From positions 3,218,501 through 3,278,500 of the forward strand of contig WPIO01000027.1 in assembly GCA_009760855.2 (NCBI GenBank): a stretch of 60,000 bases of DNA, read 5' to 3'. This DNA comes from Cristatella mucedo (lineage: Eukaryota > Bryozoa > Phylactolaemata > Cristatellidae). Position 1 is the first letter of the stretch, and each line of letters begins with the position of its first letter. A model generated the notes under the pieces. That model ran no database searches and was not told where the DNA came from. It saw only the letters and a list, made by a program, of their open reading frames with translations. Below, in pieces: positions 22,901 to 30,159 of this stretch. The position numbers and the translations under genes are program-made.

Positions 22901-24627
22901 CTGATAAACCGGCAGCCAACCAAGCTTTTCTAGCAAAGGAGACACATGGTCAGACCTCTGGGATTTGCAAACTAGCCTTGCAGCCATATTCATCACTAGC
23001 TGCAGTGGCATAATGGTTTTTTCGATAGCTCAGCCAAAATAGAATTGCAATAATTTAGCCGAGACAGAACCAGGGAGCCAGTTAAATTTTTTGCTAGCCA
23101 CTGCAAAAGACTTCCTAATCTTGAAGATAGGACGTAATGGCTACCTTTGGAAGCAGTCTTCTTAACAAGCTTTCAAAATTTAATCAAATGTCGGAAGATA
23201 CCACATAAATCCCATGCCCACCGTGATGGTCGCACAACAGCATCGCCTATTGGGACGAGCAAAGTCTTAGCCAAGCCATATGTTTTGGGTGTCCTATGAT
23301 TCGCAGTTTCCTTTTATCATCATTTAGTCAAGGAAAGTTGCCGGATCGAATGTTTTGAGAGGCAAACATTCAGTTTATCAGCTGCTGCAGCAGATTTCGA
23401 CGGTTTAAATGACAAATACAGCTGAGTATTGGCAGCCTAAAAGTGATAACCGACTCCATGGGCAACAATCACTTTTCCCAGAGGTTGAGTATAAATTGAG
23501 AACAACAAAGAACCGAGGACGAACCCTCGCGGTATTCCACAGGTGACTGGTCTGCTGGATGCGACCTGAAGCTGGCTTACCAGCCCTCTCTATTTACAAG
23601 GGTTGGCTGGCAAACCCATAGAAAAATGGAAGCAGTGAAGAAAGAATACAGTGCCCTACCAAAATAAAAGGACGTCACGCTACGAAGCCAGCGGTGTTAC
23701 GCAGCCAGCCGATCGCCGAAGCAAGCACAACCAGACCAGCAGTCGCCCAACATTAAAAAGTCAGTTCGACAGAATACCGGGGCACCGTTCTCGGCTTTCC
23801 GACAGACGAGTAACGCCATCAATAGCGATCCCACGCTATCCCCGCTTTTCTACGACAAACTTGCCCACATTTCATAACACAGGCCGCATGCCACTGCCCG
23901 ACAGCAATTTTGGATCGAAAGTGAGTGAACTCGCTTTGCCTAGCAAATCGGCGAAAAACAAAACGAGCTGATTCTAGTACATGCGAGTGCGAATGACAGT
24001 CGAGTCTTACAAACGCATGCCACTATATCACTCAGGCCTTTACTATGTATCATATAGTTCAATACAAAATTATGTTTTAAGTGCGATTACAACCGATGGC
24101 AAATGAATCAGCACAGGCGGCTTACGCACTTACAAAAACTTACGCCCAACAGTTCAGTCTTTGCGGTGGGCCTGAAATGCGCCGAAGGCTATATAATGAG
24201 AACTGCCAAACCAGACTAGACATCTTCGTACCAGTTAGGATAGCCGTTGCGGGGGCCTAACTGTCTGGACACACGGGTTTCACGCGTCGAACTCAAATGG
24301 GATAAAAAATAAGCAGTCATGAACAATGGAACTTAAAGACCAAGTGCTATGCAACTAGACGTTACACTGCCCGTCACTGACACGGAAAAAAGGCCAAGAA
24401 AACCACCTCGAGCACTTCTTTCGGGTTTGCACCGACGACGACCACGGCGACTAGGAATACCCGTACCTTTTCGACAAATACTGCGATACCCAGCTTAAGC
24501 AGTGGCCCTCAGCTTCGTCGAATGTCACGACGTCTTCAACAAGCCGGTACGGCAGGCTGTCAGAGTCTGAAAGTGGTGTGCGCTCTTCGCAGAAGCGGCG
24601 CAAATGTGGGACGTATTCTTGGCTCAT
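1459..24627 (-). CDS. PPM1E/PPM1F: PP2C-family Ser/Thr phosphatase, PPM1E/PPM1F (POPX) type, 8 exons, whole gene
   Basis: Eight exons (24,627-24,467; 17,916-17,657; 14,835-14,615; 10,463-10,275; 9,977-9,816; 4,908-4,815; 2,357-2,184; 1,961-1,459) join with matching intron phases 2,1,0,0,0,1,1 into 1,764 nt, 587 residues and a stop. Metal-binding and catalytic PP2C motifs are intact: RRTMEDRH (195-201), FDGHGGVD (225-232), GDSQ (307-310), WRVNG (350-354), SRAIGD (359-364), [12 protein letters not shown] (387-398) and SDNITV (436-441). The N-terminal 140 residues align without gaps in their core to the PPM1F-specific region (SQYLSK... KSDLAIF), which separates this from PPM1A/B. The C-terminal tail is rich in Ser and acidic residues, with a basic RRKRR cluster that could be a nuclear signal. 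Family members are Mn/Mg-dependent phosphatases that dephosphorylate PAK kinases and CaM kinases. Whether E-type or F-type is not resolved; the catalytic half looks closer to PPM1E. Introns carry LINE and SINE copies that leave the exons untouched. Confidence 0.92.
1962..2183 (-). other. Candidate GC-AG intron (intron 7 of the phosphatase gene)
   Basis: On the minus strand the boundary reads CTGGAAG/gcaagt ... cttcttcag/CTGCTG. AAG/gcaagt matches the known consensus of the minor GC donor class. Joining here makes Ala421 and runs directly into [20 protein letters not shown], which aligns with PPM1E without a gap. The intron is 222 nt, the shortest in the gene. Confidence 0.85.
2184..2357 (-). 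CDS. PPM1E/PPM1F: PPM1E/F-like exon 7, DGLWD motif
   Basis: Codon 363 (last two bases) to codon 421 (first base). The acceptor is ctttttcag/[25 protein letters not shown] carries the third metal-binding Asp (394) and Asp398. The exon must end at GAAG before gcaagt for the frame to continue into exon 8. No GT donor at this place keeps the frame, and read-through meets TGA five bases after the junction. Confidence 0.9.
2358..4814 (-). other. Intron 6 of the phosphatase gene
   Basis: No recognisable gene on either strand. It contains a short ATCAT run near 3,528-3,542 and one copy of an unclassified dispersed repeat at about 3,885-4,262. The remainder appears single-copy within this window. Confidence 0.6.
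3885..4262 (+). repeat. Unclassified dispersed repeat, copy 1
   Basis: Shares three spaced blocks, in the same order and orientation, with 7,480-7,840: tgtccttgaacttgaa near the left, a gccagacataata-like block in the middle, and gatttatgaatatgarn... ccagtggg at the right. Copies differ by many indels. No open frame, tail or terminal repeat was found. Confidence 0.55.
4815..4908 (-). CDS. PPM1E/PPM1F: PPM1E/F-like exon 6
   Basis: Residues 332-362 and the first base of codon 363. The acceptor is tttgcag/GATGAG and the donor ATTG/gtaagc. [20 protein letters not shown] is very close to the PPM1E sequence at this place, followed by SVSRAI. In-frame extensions past the splice sites are intronic. 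Confidence 0.94.
5128..5586 (-). mobile_element. Family-B LINE relic, left half (interrupted)
   Basis: Matches 22,425-22,870 base for base over long stretches (for example agccaacaggcttcatctc, ggacctgcagarcaaa, agttcagctaggtatg). It is interrupted at 5,586 by a younger family-A element and resumes at 6,439. Family B is a second L2-like lineage, recognised at 25 kb by an intact YADDTQLY and a C-terminus with [17 protein letters not shown]. Confidence 0.72.
5587..6438 (-). mobile_element. Family-A L2-like LINE, 5'-truncated, young
   Basis: Minus-strand copy with a (TTA)n tail at 5,587-5,609, the two-tier 3' hairpin, and a long open C-terminal reverse-transcriptase frame (6,311-5,826) beginning [20 protein letters not shown] and containing [16 protein letters not shown]. 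Flanked by the 8-bp direct repeat GAGCTTTA (5,579-5,586 and 6,439-6,446). Nearly identical to the copy at 30.16-30.63 kb, so it inserted recently. Confidence 0.88.
6439..6860 (-). mobile_element. Family-B LINE relic, right half
   Basis: Continuation of the element at 5,128-5,586. The join gagctttactctatatccg agrees with family-B copies at 22.88 and 25.05 kb (agctttactctgtatctg). It continues through blocks such as gcaataatttagcc and cagcagcatcacctattgg, shared with 23.05-23.25 and 25.2-25.42 kb. Confidence 0.75.
7480..7840 (+). repeat. Unclassified dispersed repeat, copy 2
   Basis: Partner of 3,885-4,262 (see that entry). Contains tgtccctgaacttgaatttt, ggccagacataatacg and gatttatgaatatgagg followed by ccagtgggggagataac. 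Confidence 0.55.
9816..9977 (-). CDS. PPM1E/PPM1F: PPM1E/F-like exon 5, GDSQ motif
   Basis: Residues 278-331, phase 0 both ends, 162 nt. The acceptor is cttttgtag/AATCTG and the donor GAA/gtaagt. It encodes [12 protein letters not shown], then [16 protein letters not shown] and [11 protein letters not shown], the standard PPM1E/F order (SGTT, HVAWLGDSQ, MEPHRPER). No long open frame starts with a Met here; the exon was found by reading the minus strand for the expected motif. Confidence 0.93.
10275..10463 (-). CDS. PPM1E/PPM1F: PPM1E/F-like exon 4, FDGHGG motif
   Basis: Residues 215-277, phase 0 at both ends. The acceptor is ttctag/[23 protein letters not shown] is PP2C motif 2, with the metal-binding Asp. 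The donor is GAA/gtacgt. Read-through four codons further to a gtattg site is possible but matches the family less well (KARRE joins to NLRSGST as KA-RE-LR-GT in PPM1E). Confidence 0.92.
11395..11865 (+). mobile_element. L2-like LINE relic, C-terminus and tail
   Basis: Contains ttgtcactcacttttagg and later gaaaacatttaaagagaagc, both shared with other family-A copies ([11 protein letters not shown] and TTFKRNL regions). A decayed tail (cccagaaagagcttaagaatc... ggttctatacaaatg) leads to a degenerate ATT run. Many stops and indels; old. Confidence 0.7.
12541..12690 (-). mobile_element. tRNA-derived SINE, copy 1
   Basis: On the minus strand a Pol III B-box (GGTTCGAATCC) lies just after a hairpin with 11-bp arms (CACGACCTCGG at 12,631-12,641 and its complement at 12,644-12,654). 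A 3' body ending in gccgctgtataaaaagag is shared with 12,760-12,925 and 47,008-47,145. The A-box region is degenerate. Confidence 0.7.
12760..12925 (-). mobile_element. tRNA-derived SINE, copy 2
   Basis: Same family as copy 1, about 85% alike by eye. It keeps the B-box GGTTCGAATCC and has a perfect 24-bp palindrome at 12,860-12,883 (arm CACGACCTCGGG). A candidate anticodon arm GGTTG/CGACC lies 5' of this in minus orientation. Confidence 0.72.
13143..14115 (-). mobile_element. Family-A L2-like LINE, RT domain, no 3' tail
   Basis: A 295-codon minus frame (14,103-13,216) starts inside motif B ([13 protein letters not shown]). It passes a mutated catalytic box (YARDTQLY in place of YADDTQLY), then [19 protein letters not shown] and [11 protein letters not shown], before a frameshift near 13,500. 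A second frame (13,504-13,154) carries the C-terminus. The 3' UTR hairpin is missing here; a separate 3' UTR piece lies at 14,225-14,405. Confidence 0.88.
14225..14405 (-). mobile_element. LINE 3' UTR fragment
   Basis: Matches the 3' end of family A (cctcagagaacttaatctct, then blocks around gtggttagtggtaacatg and cacaatgtcagcatg). No ATT tail. Ends about 210 bases from the donor of phosphatase exon 3. Confidence 0.7.
14615..14835 (-). CDS. PPM1E/PPM1F: PPM1E/F-like exon 3, first catalytic motif
   Basis: Residues 142-214. The acceptor is cccttcacag/TG and the donor AATGAG/gttctt. [14 protein letters not shown] aligns with the LLDAQSLAQSFFNRL region of PPM1F, and [13 protein letters not shown] is PP2C motif 1, with Arg, Glu and Asp for phosphate and metal binding. 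Its donor is weaker than the others in this gene, but phase and alignment both support it. Confidence 0.88.
14872..14945 (+). repeat. CTGT/CTCT microsatellite
   Basis: Imperfect run of tctg and tctc units. It lies within 40 bases of the acceptor of phosphatase exon 3 (which is on the other strand), so on the transcript it is a GACA/GAGA-rich stretch upstream of the branch site. Confidence 0.8.
15374..15435. repeat. Inverted repeat of alternating GT/GC
   Basis: The left arm begins TGTGATTGTGTGTG and reaches GCGTGCGTGCGC. The right arm mirrors it and ends CACAATCACA, with about 27 paired positions and two extra CA units on the right. The whole tract alternates purine and pyrimidine apart from the ATT step. 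Confidence 0.85.
17657..17916 (-). CDS. PPM1E/PPM1F: PPM1E/F-like exon 2
   Basis: Residues 55-140. The acceptor is ttgtag/CGG and the donor CCGAG/gtaaac. The start [20 protein letters not shown] aligns gap-free with the helical PPM1F region before the catalytic domain. The rest (to residue 140) is a linker with an acidic stretch DDINDSN. The acceptor has a weak pyrimidine tract. A better-looking tract precedes a second AG 28 bases downstream, but that AG breaks the phase with exon 1, so the upstream AG is preferred. Confidence 0.8.
18700..19527 (-). mobile_element. Family-A L2-like LINE, 5'-truncated
   Basis: Tail of ATT units at 18,702-18,718, 3' hairpin (aaagcgccatcagagagctc...), and an RT C-terminal frame (19,571-19,194, [20 protein letters not shown]). 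An extra snap-back of about 25 bases sits inside it at 19,228-19,251. Several frameshifts. Confidence 0.85.
20112..20305 (+). repeat. Short direct repeats
   Basis: A 27-bp unit beginning caggtgtcgatca occurs at 20,230-20,256 and 20,279-20,305 with one mismatch. gtgaaacattcgat occurs at 20,112-20,125 and 20,263-20,276. No coding capacity. Confidence 0.75.
21060..22310 (-). mobile_element. Degenerate L2-like LINE (RT region)
   Basis: Recognisable segments in minus orientation: an RNA-tail side with [17 protein letters not shown] (21,267-21,010 frame), the KLVHAF region near 21,335, and a motif-B block near 21,740-21,770. Beyond 22,020 it continues into the finger region of RT (near 22,120). 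Interrupted by a tail-only insertion at 21,931-22,013. Many stops. Confidence 0.7.
21931..22019 (-). mobile_element. Tail-only family-A insertion
   Basis: (TAA)n plus the 3' hairpin and about ten more bases of 3' UTR, inserted in an older LINE. AAAGCT occurs at both edges (21,925-21,930 and 22,014-22,019), a possible short target duplication that partly overlaps the element's own sequence. Confidence 0.75.
22425..23600 (-). mobile_element. Family-B L2-like LINE relic
   Basis: The fullest family-B copy on the left side. Shares blocks with 5.13-6.86, 25.0-26.04 and 35.1-36.5 kb. In minus orientation it includes a motif-C remnant near 23,400-23,470 and the motif-B side near 23,510-23,560 (accctcgcggtattccaca). 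No long open frame. Confidence 0.72.
24467..24627 (-). CDS. PPM1E/PPM1F: PPM1E/F-like exon 1 (start exon)
   Basis: Encodes residues 1-53 plus two bases of codon 54. The ATG at 24,627-24,625 is the first in frame after an upstream TAG, so it is the likely start. The segment [16 protein letters not shown] matches the position of VEGELAELAMGFLGSR in PPM1F. The donor is AAAAG/gtacgg. The exon lies in a locally CpG-richer stretch, as expected near a promoter, and no long 5' exon is visible upstream. Confidence 0.82.
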
Positions 24628-24924
24628 GTTTTCCGGTGGCCAGCCATAATGACGCACCAGAAGCAACTAGGGATAGGCCGGAAGTCAGTGACGCCGCTGC
24701 CGCACCCAATGGCCTCATCTCGTCATCAAGCCACACCCAGGTGCCTACTGGGCGCCTTCTGTCTCAGAGCGCATCGATCTTGTATGATATAGGCTCCAAA
24801 ATGCGGAGGCTGAGTTGCAAGCACTCTATTGGTAGTCGTCCCGCAAATAAAAAGAAAGAGCAACACGACAGAACTTAGGAACAGTACGCTGATCCGCGGA
24901 TTTACTCGGCCGACCAGATGCAGC
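24628..24924. promoter_or_regulatory. 5' flank of the phosphatase gene
   Basis: Sequence upstream of the phosphatase start codon. CpG is more frequent than in the surrounding repeats (for example around 24,680-24,780). I see no clear TATA box. The plus-strand open frame 24,522-24,878 is antisense to exon 1 and has no recognisable domain. A LINE tail begins at 24,925, limiting unique promoter sequence to about 300 bases. Confidence 0.35.
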
Positions 24925-25000
24925 AAATGTGAAGCGCCTAGAAAGAGATTGAATTCTCTGAGGGCGCTTTATCAAGTGCATTATTATTATTATTATTAGG
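24925..25000 (+). mobile_element. LINE 3' tail (tail-only copy)
   Basis: gaagcgcctagaaagagatt... gggcgctttatcaagtgc and (ATT)n. It abuts the family-B relic on its right, which runs in the opposite orientation. The minus frame 25,260-24,826 reads through both and is therefore chimeric. Confidence 0.85.
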
Positions 25001-26040
25001 TACGAAGAAGACAAGCTGTGGTGGGCCTCGTGGGTCAGCGTAAGAAATTTTTGCTGTATCCGTTGATCAACTGGCAGCCGTCCTAGCTTACTTAGCAAAG
25101 GAGACACGTGGTCTAACCTCTGGGATTTGCAAACTAGCCTTGCCGTCATATTTATAGCCATCTGCAGTGGCCTAGTTTTTTTTGGTAGCCCAGCTAAGAG
25201 GGAATTACAATAATCCAGTCGAGACAGAACTAAGGTGCTAGTTAAATTTTTGTAGGCCACAGTGGAAGACAGCTCCTAATCTTAGGTAGGGATTGGACGC
25301 GATGGCTCGCTGTAGACGCAGTCTTCTGAACGGTTTTAAAATTTAGGTGGTTGTTGAAGGCGATACCTAAATTCCGATCACGTGGTAATGGTTGCACAAC
25401 AGCATCACCTATTAGAAGAGCAAAGCCTTCTAATCCAGCACTTGCTTAGGGTGTCGTATTAGAAACAGTTCAGTTTTACCGTCGTTTAGTTTCAAGAAAT
25501 GTTCTGACATCCAGGATCGAATGTTGACAAGGCAAGCATTCAGTTTATCAGTTGCTGCAGCAGACTCCGACGGTTTGAATGAAAAATACAGCTGAGTATC
25601 GTCAGCATAACAGTGATAACTGATTCCATGGACTTTAATCACTTTCTCAGAGGTTGAGTATAAATGGAGAACAGCAACGGACCCTTCAGGAATTTCACAA
25701 GGGACTCTCTAGTGGATGAGACCTGAACCCCAAACAACATGATTGAACACAATCAGACCAGTACGATTTAAACCAAGCCAGTGCCTCGTCTGCCAGACCG
25801 ATCGTTATTCTCAATCGTTCAAGTAGGACATTGTGGTGAATGGTATCGAAGGCAGCTGATAGATCTAGCAGCGCTAGGGCAGAGGAATTCCTGTCATCGT
25901 TGCTGCATAGGATGTCATTGGTAATACGGAGGAGAGCAGTTTCAGTGGAATGCTGCCGCTTGACCTCCGATTGAAATTTTTATGGCATGTCATTCTTTTC
26001 AATCTGTGCTGCCAGTTAATTAGCGGCAATTTTTTCAAGA
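25001..26040 (-). mobile_element. Family-B L2-like LINE relic with intact YADD box
   Basis: The minus frame 25,642-25,430 keeps HGISYHCYADDTQLYFSFKP, the catalytic motif C of reverse transcriptase, and NDGKTELFLI. The frame 25,260-24,826 keeps [20 protein letters not shown]. The finger region is near 25,800-26,000. Interrupted by stops, so not autonomous. Confidence 0.82.
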
Positions 26041-26835
26041 ATCGGAAGTCAAGTAAACGTACGTTACCCAAACTAAATTCACAGTTTGAGTCCTATACGT
26101 CCCGTAAGCGTGAGTGAAAAGGGAAATTCGGATGGAAATCTTTGGAAATATTTCGGTGAGTCCGTCTGAAGAAAATCGGTAGAAAGACGGAAATGGAAAA
26201 AACGGAACAACGGAGGGACCCCGCCGAAACTCGATGGTAATGTGGCGTAAGACAAACTCAGCCACAAGAAGAGACTAAAGAAGAATCCTGTGAGCATTGT
26301 GCTGCGTCTAAGCTTAGCGAATGTCTCACTTTGAGTCAACAGCAAGGCAAGGTGTGAGCAATTTGCAACCTGCGCCAGTTGGATGGATAATACATAGAAA
26401 TATGGATGAATTTGACAAGAAGACTGCAACTGTTGCCAATCGAGGATTTAGATGAGACCACCGTAGCAGGATAATCACATGCTTGGGAAATAATATAAAT
26501 TGCTTTTAACAAAAAAGATTATTTTACTCTACAGCGAATATAGGGAGACGTAGCAAATCAGAGCACAGATCCGACGTTTGCTGCGACTTAGTTGCTCTTG
26601 AAATCCTATATCGATTATTTAGTAAACGCTGGCGACTACAACGTTTCCACTGCCACCGGCGCCTATTCTGCAAATGTTTTCTCAGTTGCTTGCAAAAAAT
26701 GGGACTAGAATCATCATCAATGCTGAGACTGCTACTTTTATTGATTACAAGATTTGAAAACAGGAAACTTTTGTCAGATTTGCACTAAGCTAGGAGATCT
26801 AGCTCTATTTTGATTGTATGCCACGGCTGCTGCTT
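26041..26835. other. No recognised feature
   Basis: Intergenic stretch. Two overlapping minus frames of 76 and 116 codons (26,429-26,035) have no domain and hydrophobic, repetitive composition. I see no repeat similarity within the window. Confidence 0.5.
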
Positions 26836-29095
26836 AATAATAATAACGCACTTGATAAAGCGCCTCAGTGAACTCAATCTCTTTCTAGGCACTTTACATG
26901 TGCTGAAAAGGAAACACGATTGAATGGTTAGTGGTAGCATGCTCGATAAACAACAAGAATAACAAGGTTAGGGCTGACATGCACAGAAGCATGCAAGTGT
27001 GGTTAGTGGCAGCATGCAACAGTGTCAGCATGCATAAGCACATACAAGTCGAATCGCAGGGACCTACTAAATGCTGTGATAAATAGGTGCGTTTTTTATT
27101 TTTATTTTTTAAATGTGGTCTAGTCAGGGAATGTCGTGACGGAAGTCAGGAGGTAGTTCTAGGCTTTGGGATGGAAGCATACCAAGTGAAGGCACAGTCT
27201 CCAAAGGATTTGAGGTTTGCACGAGGTATAGGTAAACAGTTAGATTCCGAAGAGTGAGTGGTACGATGCTTCGCCTGGTGGGTGAGTAGATCTGATAGGT
27301 AGGCTGGAGACAAAAAATGAAGGGACCTAAAAGTGAGCGACAAAACCTTGATGTCGCGGCGTTGCTTGACTGGTAGCCAGTGCAGGTAGGCAAGAAGTGG
27401 TGTGACGTGGCAACTGCGATGCTCACGACAGACAAGCCTAGCTGCAGAGTTTTGCACCAGCTGTAAGTTTTGCAGCAACTGTAAGCACCTGATTGCAGAT
27501 GCCGTTAGGCCATCAAGCAGCGAGTTACAGAAGTCAAGACGGGATGTCACAAATGCATGGACCAACTTAGATGTGGTATCCCTGTCTAAACAAGCTCAAA
27601 TTTTATCAATGTTAGGTAGCTGAAAGTAGGCAGACTTGATTGTGGAGCTGATGTGGTCCTCTAACGAAAGGTCATTTTGGAGCATGACACATAGATTTTG
27701 TGCAAATTCAACAGGAACTTAAACGAGTCGTGGTAGATCAGCTGAACTCATATATTGAAACTTCAAAACCTGCTAGTAAGTTCCAGTCTGGTTTTAGAGA
27801 TAATCATTCCAGAGTCAGCATTGCTTCGGGTGTACAACGAACTACTTAGGAAGGCAGACAACTTTATACTGGCTTAGCCCATTTTGAGCATCAGCCTATC
27901 CAATTTCTGAATCACACTTGGCTTGTCCATAACTAATAAGTTGGTTTTATCATCATTCAAGTTAAGAAAAGTTGCTGCCATCCACGTGCAGATGTCATCA
28001 ATGCATGCAGCAAGGGATTTGTAAGAAATCAACGTGCTGGAGGGCTGGAAGGGATCAAAGCAATGGTACAAGTGAGTGCCATCCACATAGAAGTGAAAGC
28101 CGAGATTGTGCTTGGCAATCACATCGGCAAGAGGGAGAGTATAAACGTGAAAAAACCGGACCTAGCACGGAACCCTGTGGTACCCCACATTTTAGAGGTA
28201 CCTCGGATGATCTTTGTCCATTCACATCAATACTCTGGAGTCTCCCACTGAAACGGGACCTGAACCATTGAACCATGAACCATTAACCATGACCATGACC
28301 TTAACCATGCAATGCAGGGCCAGTAATGCTCAGGCGAGATGAGAAACGATCAAGAAGGGCGTAGTGATCAATAGTATCAAAAGCTGCTGAAAGATTGAGC
28401 AAAACAAGCAGAGATACTCTACCCATGTCTGCCTTCCTTGTCTGCCTTCCTAAGTAGTTCGTTGTACACCCGAAGCAATGATTATCTCTAAAACCAGACT
28501 GGAACTTACTAGCAAGTTTTGAAGTTTCAATATATGAGTTCAGCTGATCTACCACGACTCGTTTAAATGTCTTTGATCCTGGAAGGAAAATGCTTAAGTT
28601 GTCTTGGTCTAGCGTTGCTTTCTTAAGTAGTGGCTTGATTAGAGCCTTTTTTGAGAGGTGGTGGGACATGACCTGAGGCTAATGACATATTAATGATGTT
28701 AGTTATGCATGGCAGCAGCAGATCAATGCATAGTAGAAGCAGGGCAGTGGGAATAGGGTCCAAAGGACTAGTTGTCCACTTTGATCGGGACACGAACTTC
28801 AGGACGAGGTCACTATTGACCTTCTTGAATGTAGACATTGAGGTGCTGCAAGGAATTGAGGGACAGAATTCCAGGGGGCTGCCATGCTGCCATTGTGACT
28901 CCCTGATCGTGTCTATCTTCTGGATCAAATAGCTAGAGAAGTGATCAGCTAGATCATTACATGGATCATTAGATAAGGAGCTAACCTGGGAGAGGTTATG
29001 GAGACGGCTGATCGCCGACATCAGCATTTTTGGATTTTGCACCTATGATTCAACAATGTTTTTATAGAAGCTAGATTTTGCCTTTGCTAGGATTA
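26836..29095 (-). mobile_element. Family-A L2-like LINE, longest copy (RT region to tail)
   Basis: Read 5' to 3' on the minus strand: SPLDPIPTALLL (29,042-28,623 frame), SLLVLLNLSAAFDTIDHYAL (motif A, 28,669-28,301), CGVPQGSVLGPV (motif B, 28,276-28,055), a mutated motif C YVDGTHLY (28,122-27,874), C-terminus [19 protein letters not shown] (27,565-27,146), then the 3' hairpin and (TTA)n near 26,836-26,847. Frames are broken at least four times and the catalytic YADD is lost. An inverted piece lies at 27,717-27,865. Endonuclease and ORF1 are absent. Confidence 0.9.
27717..27865 (+). mobile_element. Inverted LINE segment inside a LINE
   Basis: About 150 bases that are the reverse complement of 28,432-28,567 (RT finger region). 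The inverted piece keeps 14 bases (from ccagagtcag) that its partner lacks. Confidence 0.85.
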
Positions 29096-29344
29096 ATTGG
29101 TACGATCTACATTAGTCCTCTGATCGCCTGACGCTCTGCCGGCAGACGAACGACGACACGGAAACGCTGAGAGGGCTTCAACCACCGTGTATTCGGCGGG
29201 CTCTCGCAGAGCAAGAAGCACGCGGCCGTTCACCCATCGTTCATCCCACCGTCCGAGTTCCAACTGCCCTTTCCACCTACTCGCCCTATCCAGCCTGCCC
29301 AAGGCAGTCTGCTGCTCTGCATCAAGGGCGAGCCAGCGCGCCAT
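29093..29344 (-). CDS. Unrecognised GC-rich open frame, possible exon
   Basis: 83 codons from a true ATG (29,344), rich in Arg, Leu, Glu and Trp (begins MARWLALDAEQQTALGRLD). GC content is clearly above the flanking LINE and transposase relics. I know no family. It could be a first exon, foreign DNA, or chance openness in GC-rich sequence. It directly adjoins the 5' end of the LINE at 29,095. Confidence 0.2.
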   Translation of the reverse strand: MARWLALDAEQQTALGRLDRASRWKGQLELGRWDERWVNGRVLLALREPAEYTVVEALSAFPCRRSSAGRASGDQRTNVDRTN

Positions 29345-29469
29345 GGCTTAGCACCAATAGGAGCAGCATTTTGCATACTCTCGTGGAACAACGGCATGCC
29401 GGTCGGTGAGTGTAGAGCTGAGCTGAGCTGAGCGTGAGCTTTTACTAATATGGTTTTATTGCTAGTGCT

Positions 29470-30007
29470 GAGCGCAAGAAGTCCTAAAAAGAGTTCTCAG
29501 CAGCATCAAGTTCTTGGTTTCTCAAAACTTGGCGTTTCGCGGTCATCAAGAGAGTGCTGGCCTGGCTGGTGAGAAAAGCTTTGGAAATTTGTTGGGACTT
29601 TTCATCTTCATCCCTCGGTACGATCCTCTTCTGCAATCACGCCTGGACCACGCCAGGAAGAATCCGAAGTCAAGTCTCCTACCTGTCTCCCCAAGCTCAA
29701 AATGTGTTCTTTGCTCCGCGAGCAGATGTCTGAGGTCATTAAATATGTCGATGTTGATTTTTCCAAAAAAAGTCATCATCAAACAGTCTTTACTGGCTTT
29801 CTTCAAATCTATGCCAAAGATGCTGCAGCGATTGAGGGTCTCATCTGGGAAAAACCCGAATCTGACAAAATGTCGCTACAAGATTGCAGGTCGCAGTGCT
29901 ACGACAACGCAGCAGTCATTTCTGGCTACTTTTCAGGTGTACAAAAGAGAATATTGTGCCGAAAGGAGAAGGCAATTTTTGTAAAGGGTGATAACCACAG
30001 CTGGTAA
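29470..30007 (+). pseudogene. hAT-like transposase relic (DUF4371/ZMYM1-type), N-terminal half
   Basis: Frame 1 carries VLKRVLSSIKFLVSQNLAF, RGHQES, and GNLLGLFIFIPRYDPLLQ (typical LAxRGHxE ... NFLxLL.LxxxYDPxL). After a frameshift near 29,700, frame 2 carries QMSEVIKYVDVDF, LQDCRSQCYDNAAVISGYFS, GVQKRI and a final DNHS. This is the order of the ZMYM1-like/DUF4371 transposase family (D.RGQ.YDNAA.M.G..SGVQ.RI). The coding sequence stops at the insertion at about 30,008 and resumes at 30,642. Confidence 0.85.
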
Positions 30008-30159
30008 CCATGGCAGGAGTTCATTGTCCAACGGCTAAGGTGCTCGCCCCGACCAAGGCCTGGCTGAGGTCGTATGCTCGAGCCCCGAGGCACATGTGAA
30101 GCGCATGAATAGAGATTTAAGTTCTCTTGGGGCGCAATACAAACGAATTATATTATAAT
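30008..30159 (+). mobile_element. tRNA-headed SINE with a LINE-type 3' tail
   Basis: A tRNA-like head (TTGTCCAACGGCTAAGG as A-box candidate, TATGCTCGAGCCC as degenerate B-box) is followed without a gap by gtgaagcgcatgaatagaga... ttggggcgcaatacaaa, the hairpin-type tail of the L2-like LINEs, ending in ATT-rich sequence. Such head-to-tail sharing is known for SINEs mobilised by a partner LINE. Confidence 0.62.

Larger units (their letters stand above)
17917..24466 (-). other. Intron 1 of the phosphatase gene
   Basis: Longest intron (6.55 kb). Holds a family-A LINE (18.70-19.53 kb), short direct repeats (19.74-19.87 and 20.11-20.31 kb), a degenerate LINE (21.06-22.31 kb) with a tail-only insertion, and a family-B LINE (22.43-23.60 kb). 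The stretches 20.35-21.05 and 23.65-24.45 kb show no recognised element or gene. The plus frame 23,651-23,971 has no known domain. Confidence 0.6.

Noticed and set aside
24826-25260. 144-codon minus frame that looks like one reverse transcriptase
   Set aside because: It reads across the junction of a plus-strand LINE tail and a minus-strand family-B relic (poly-Ile from ATT units), so it is a chimera.
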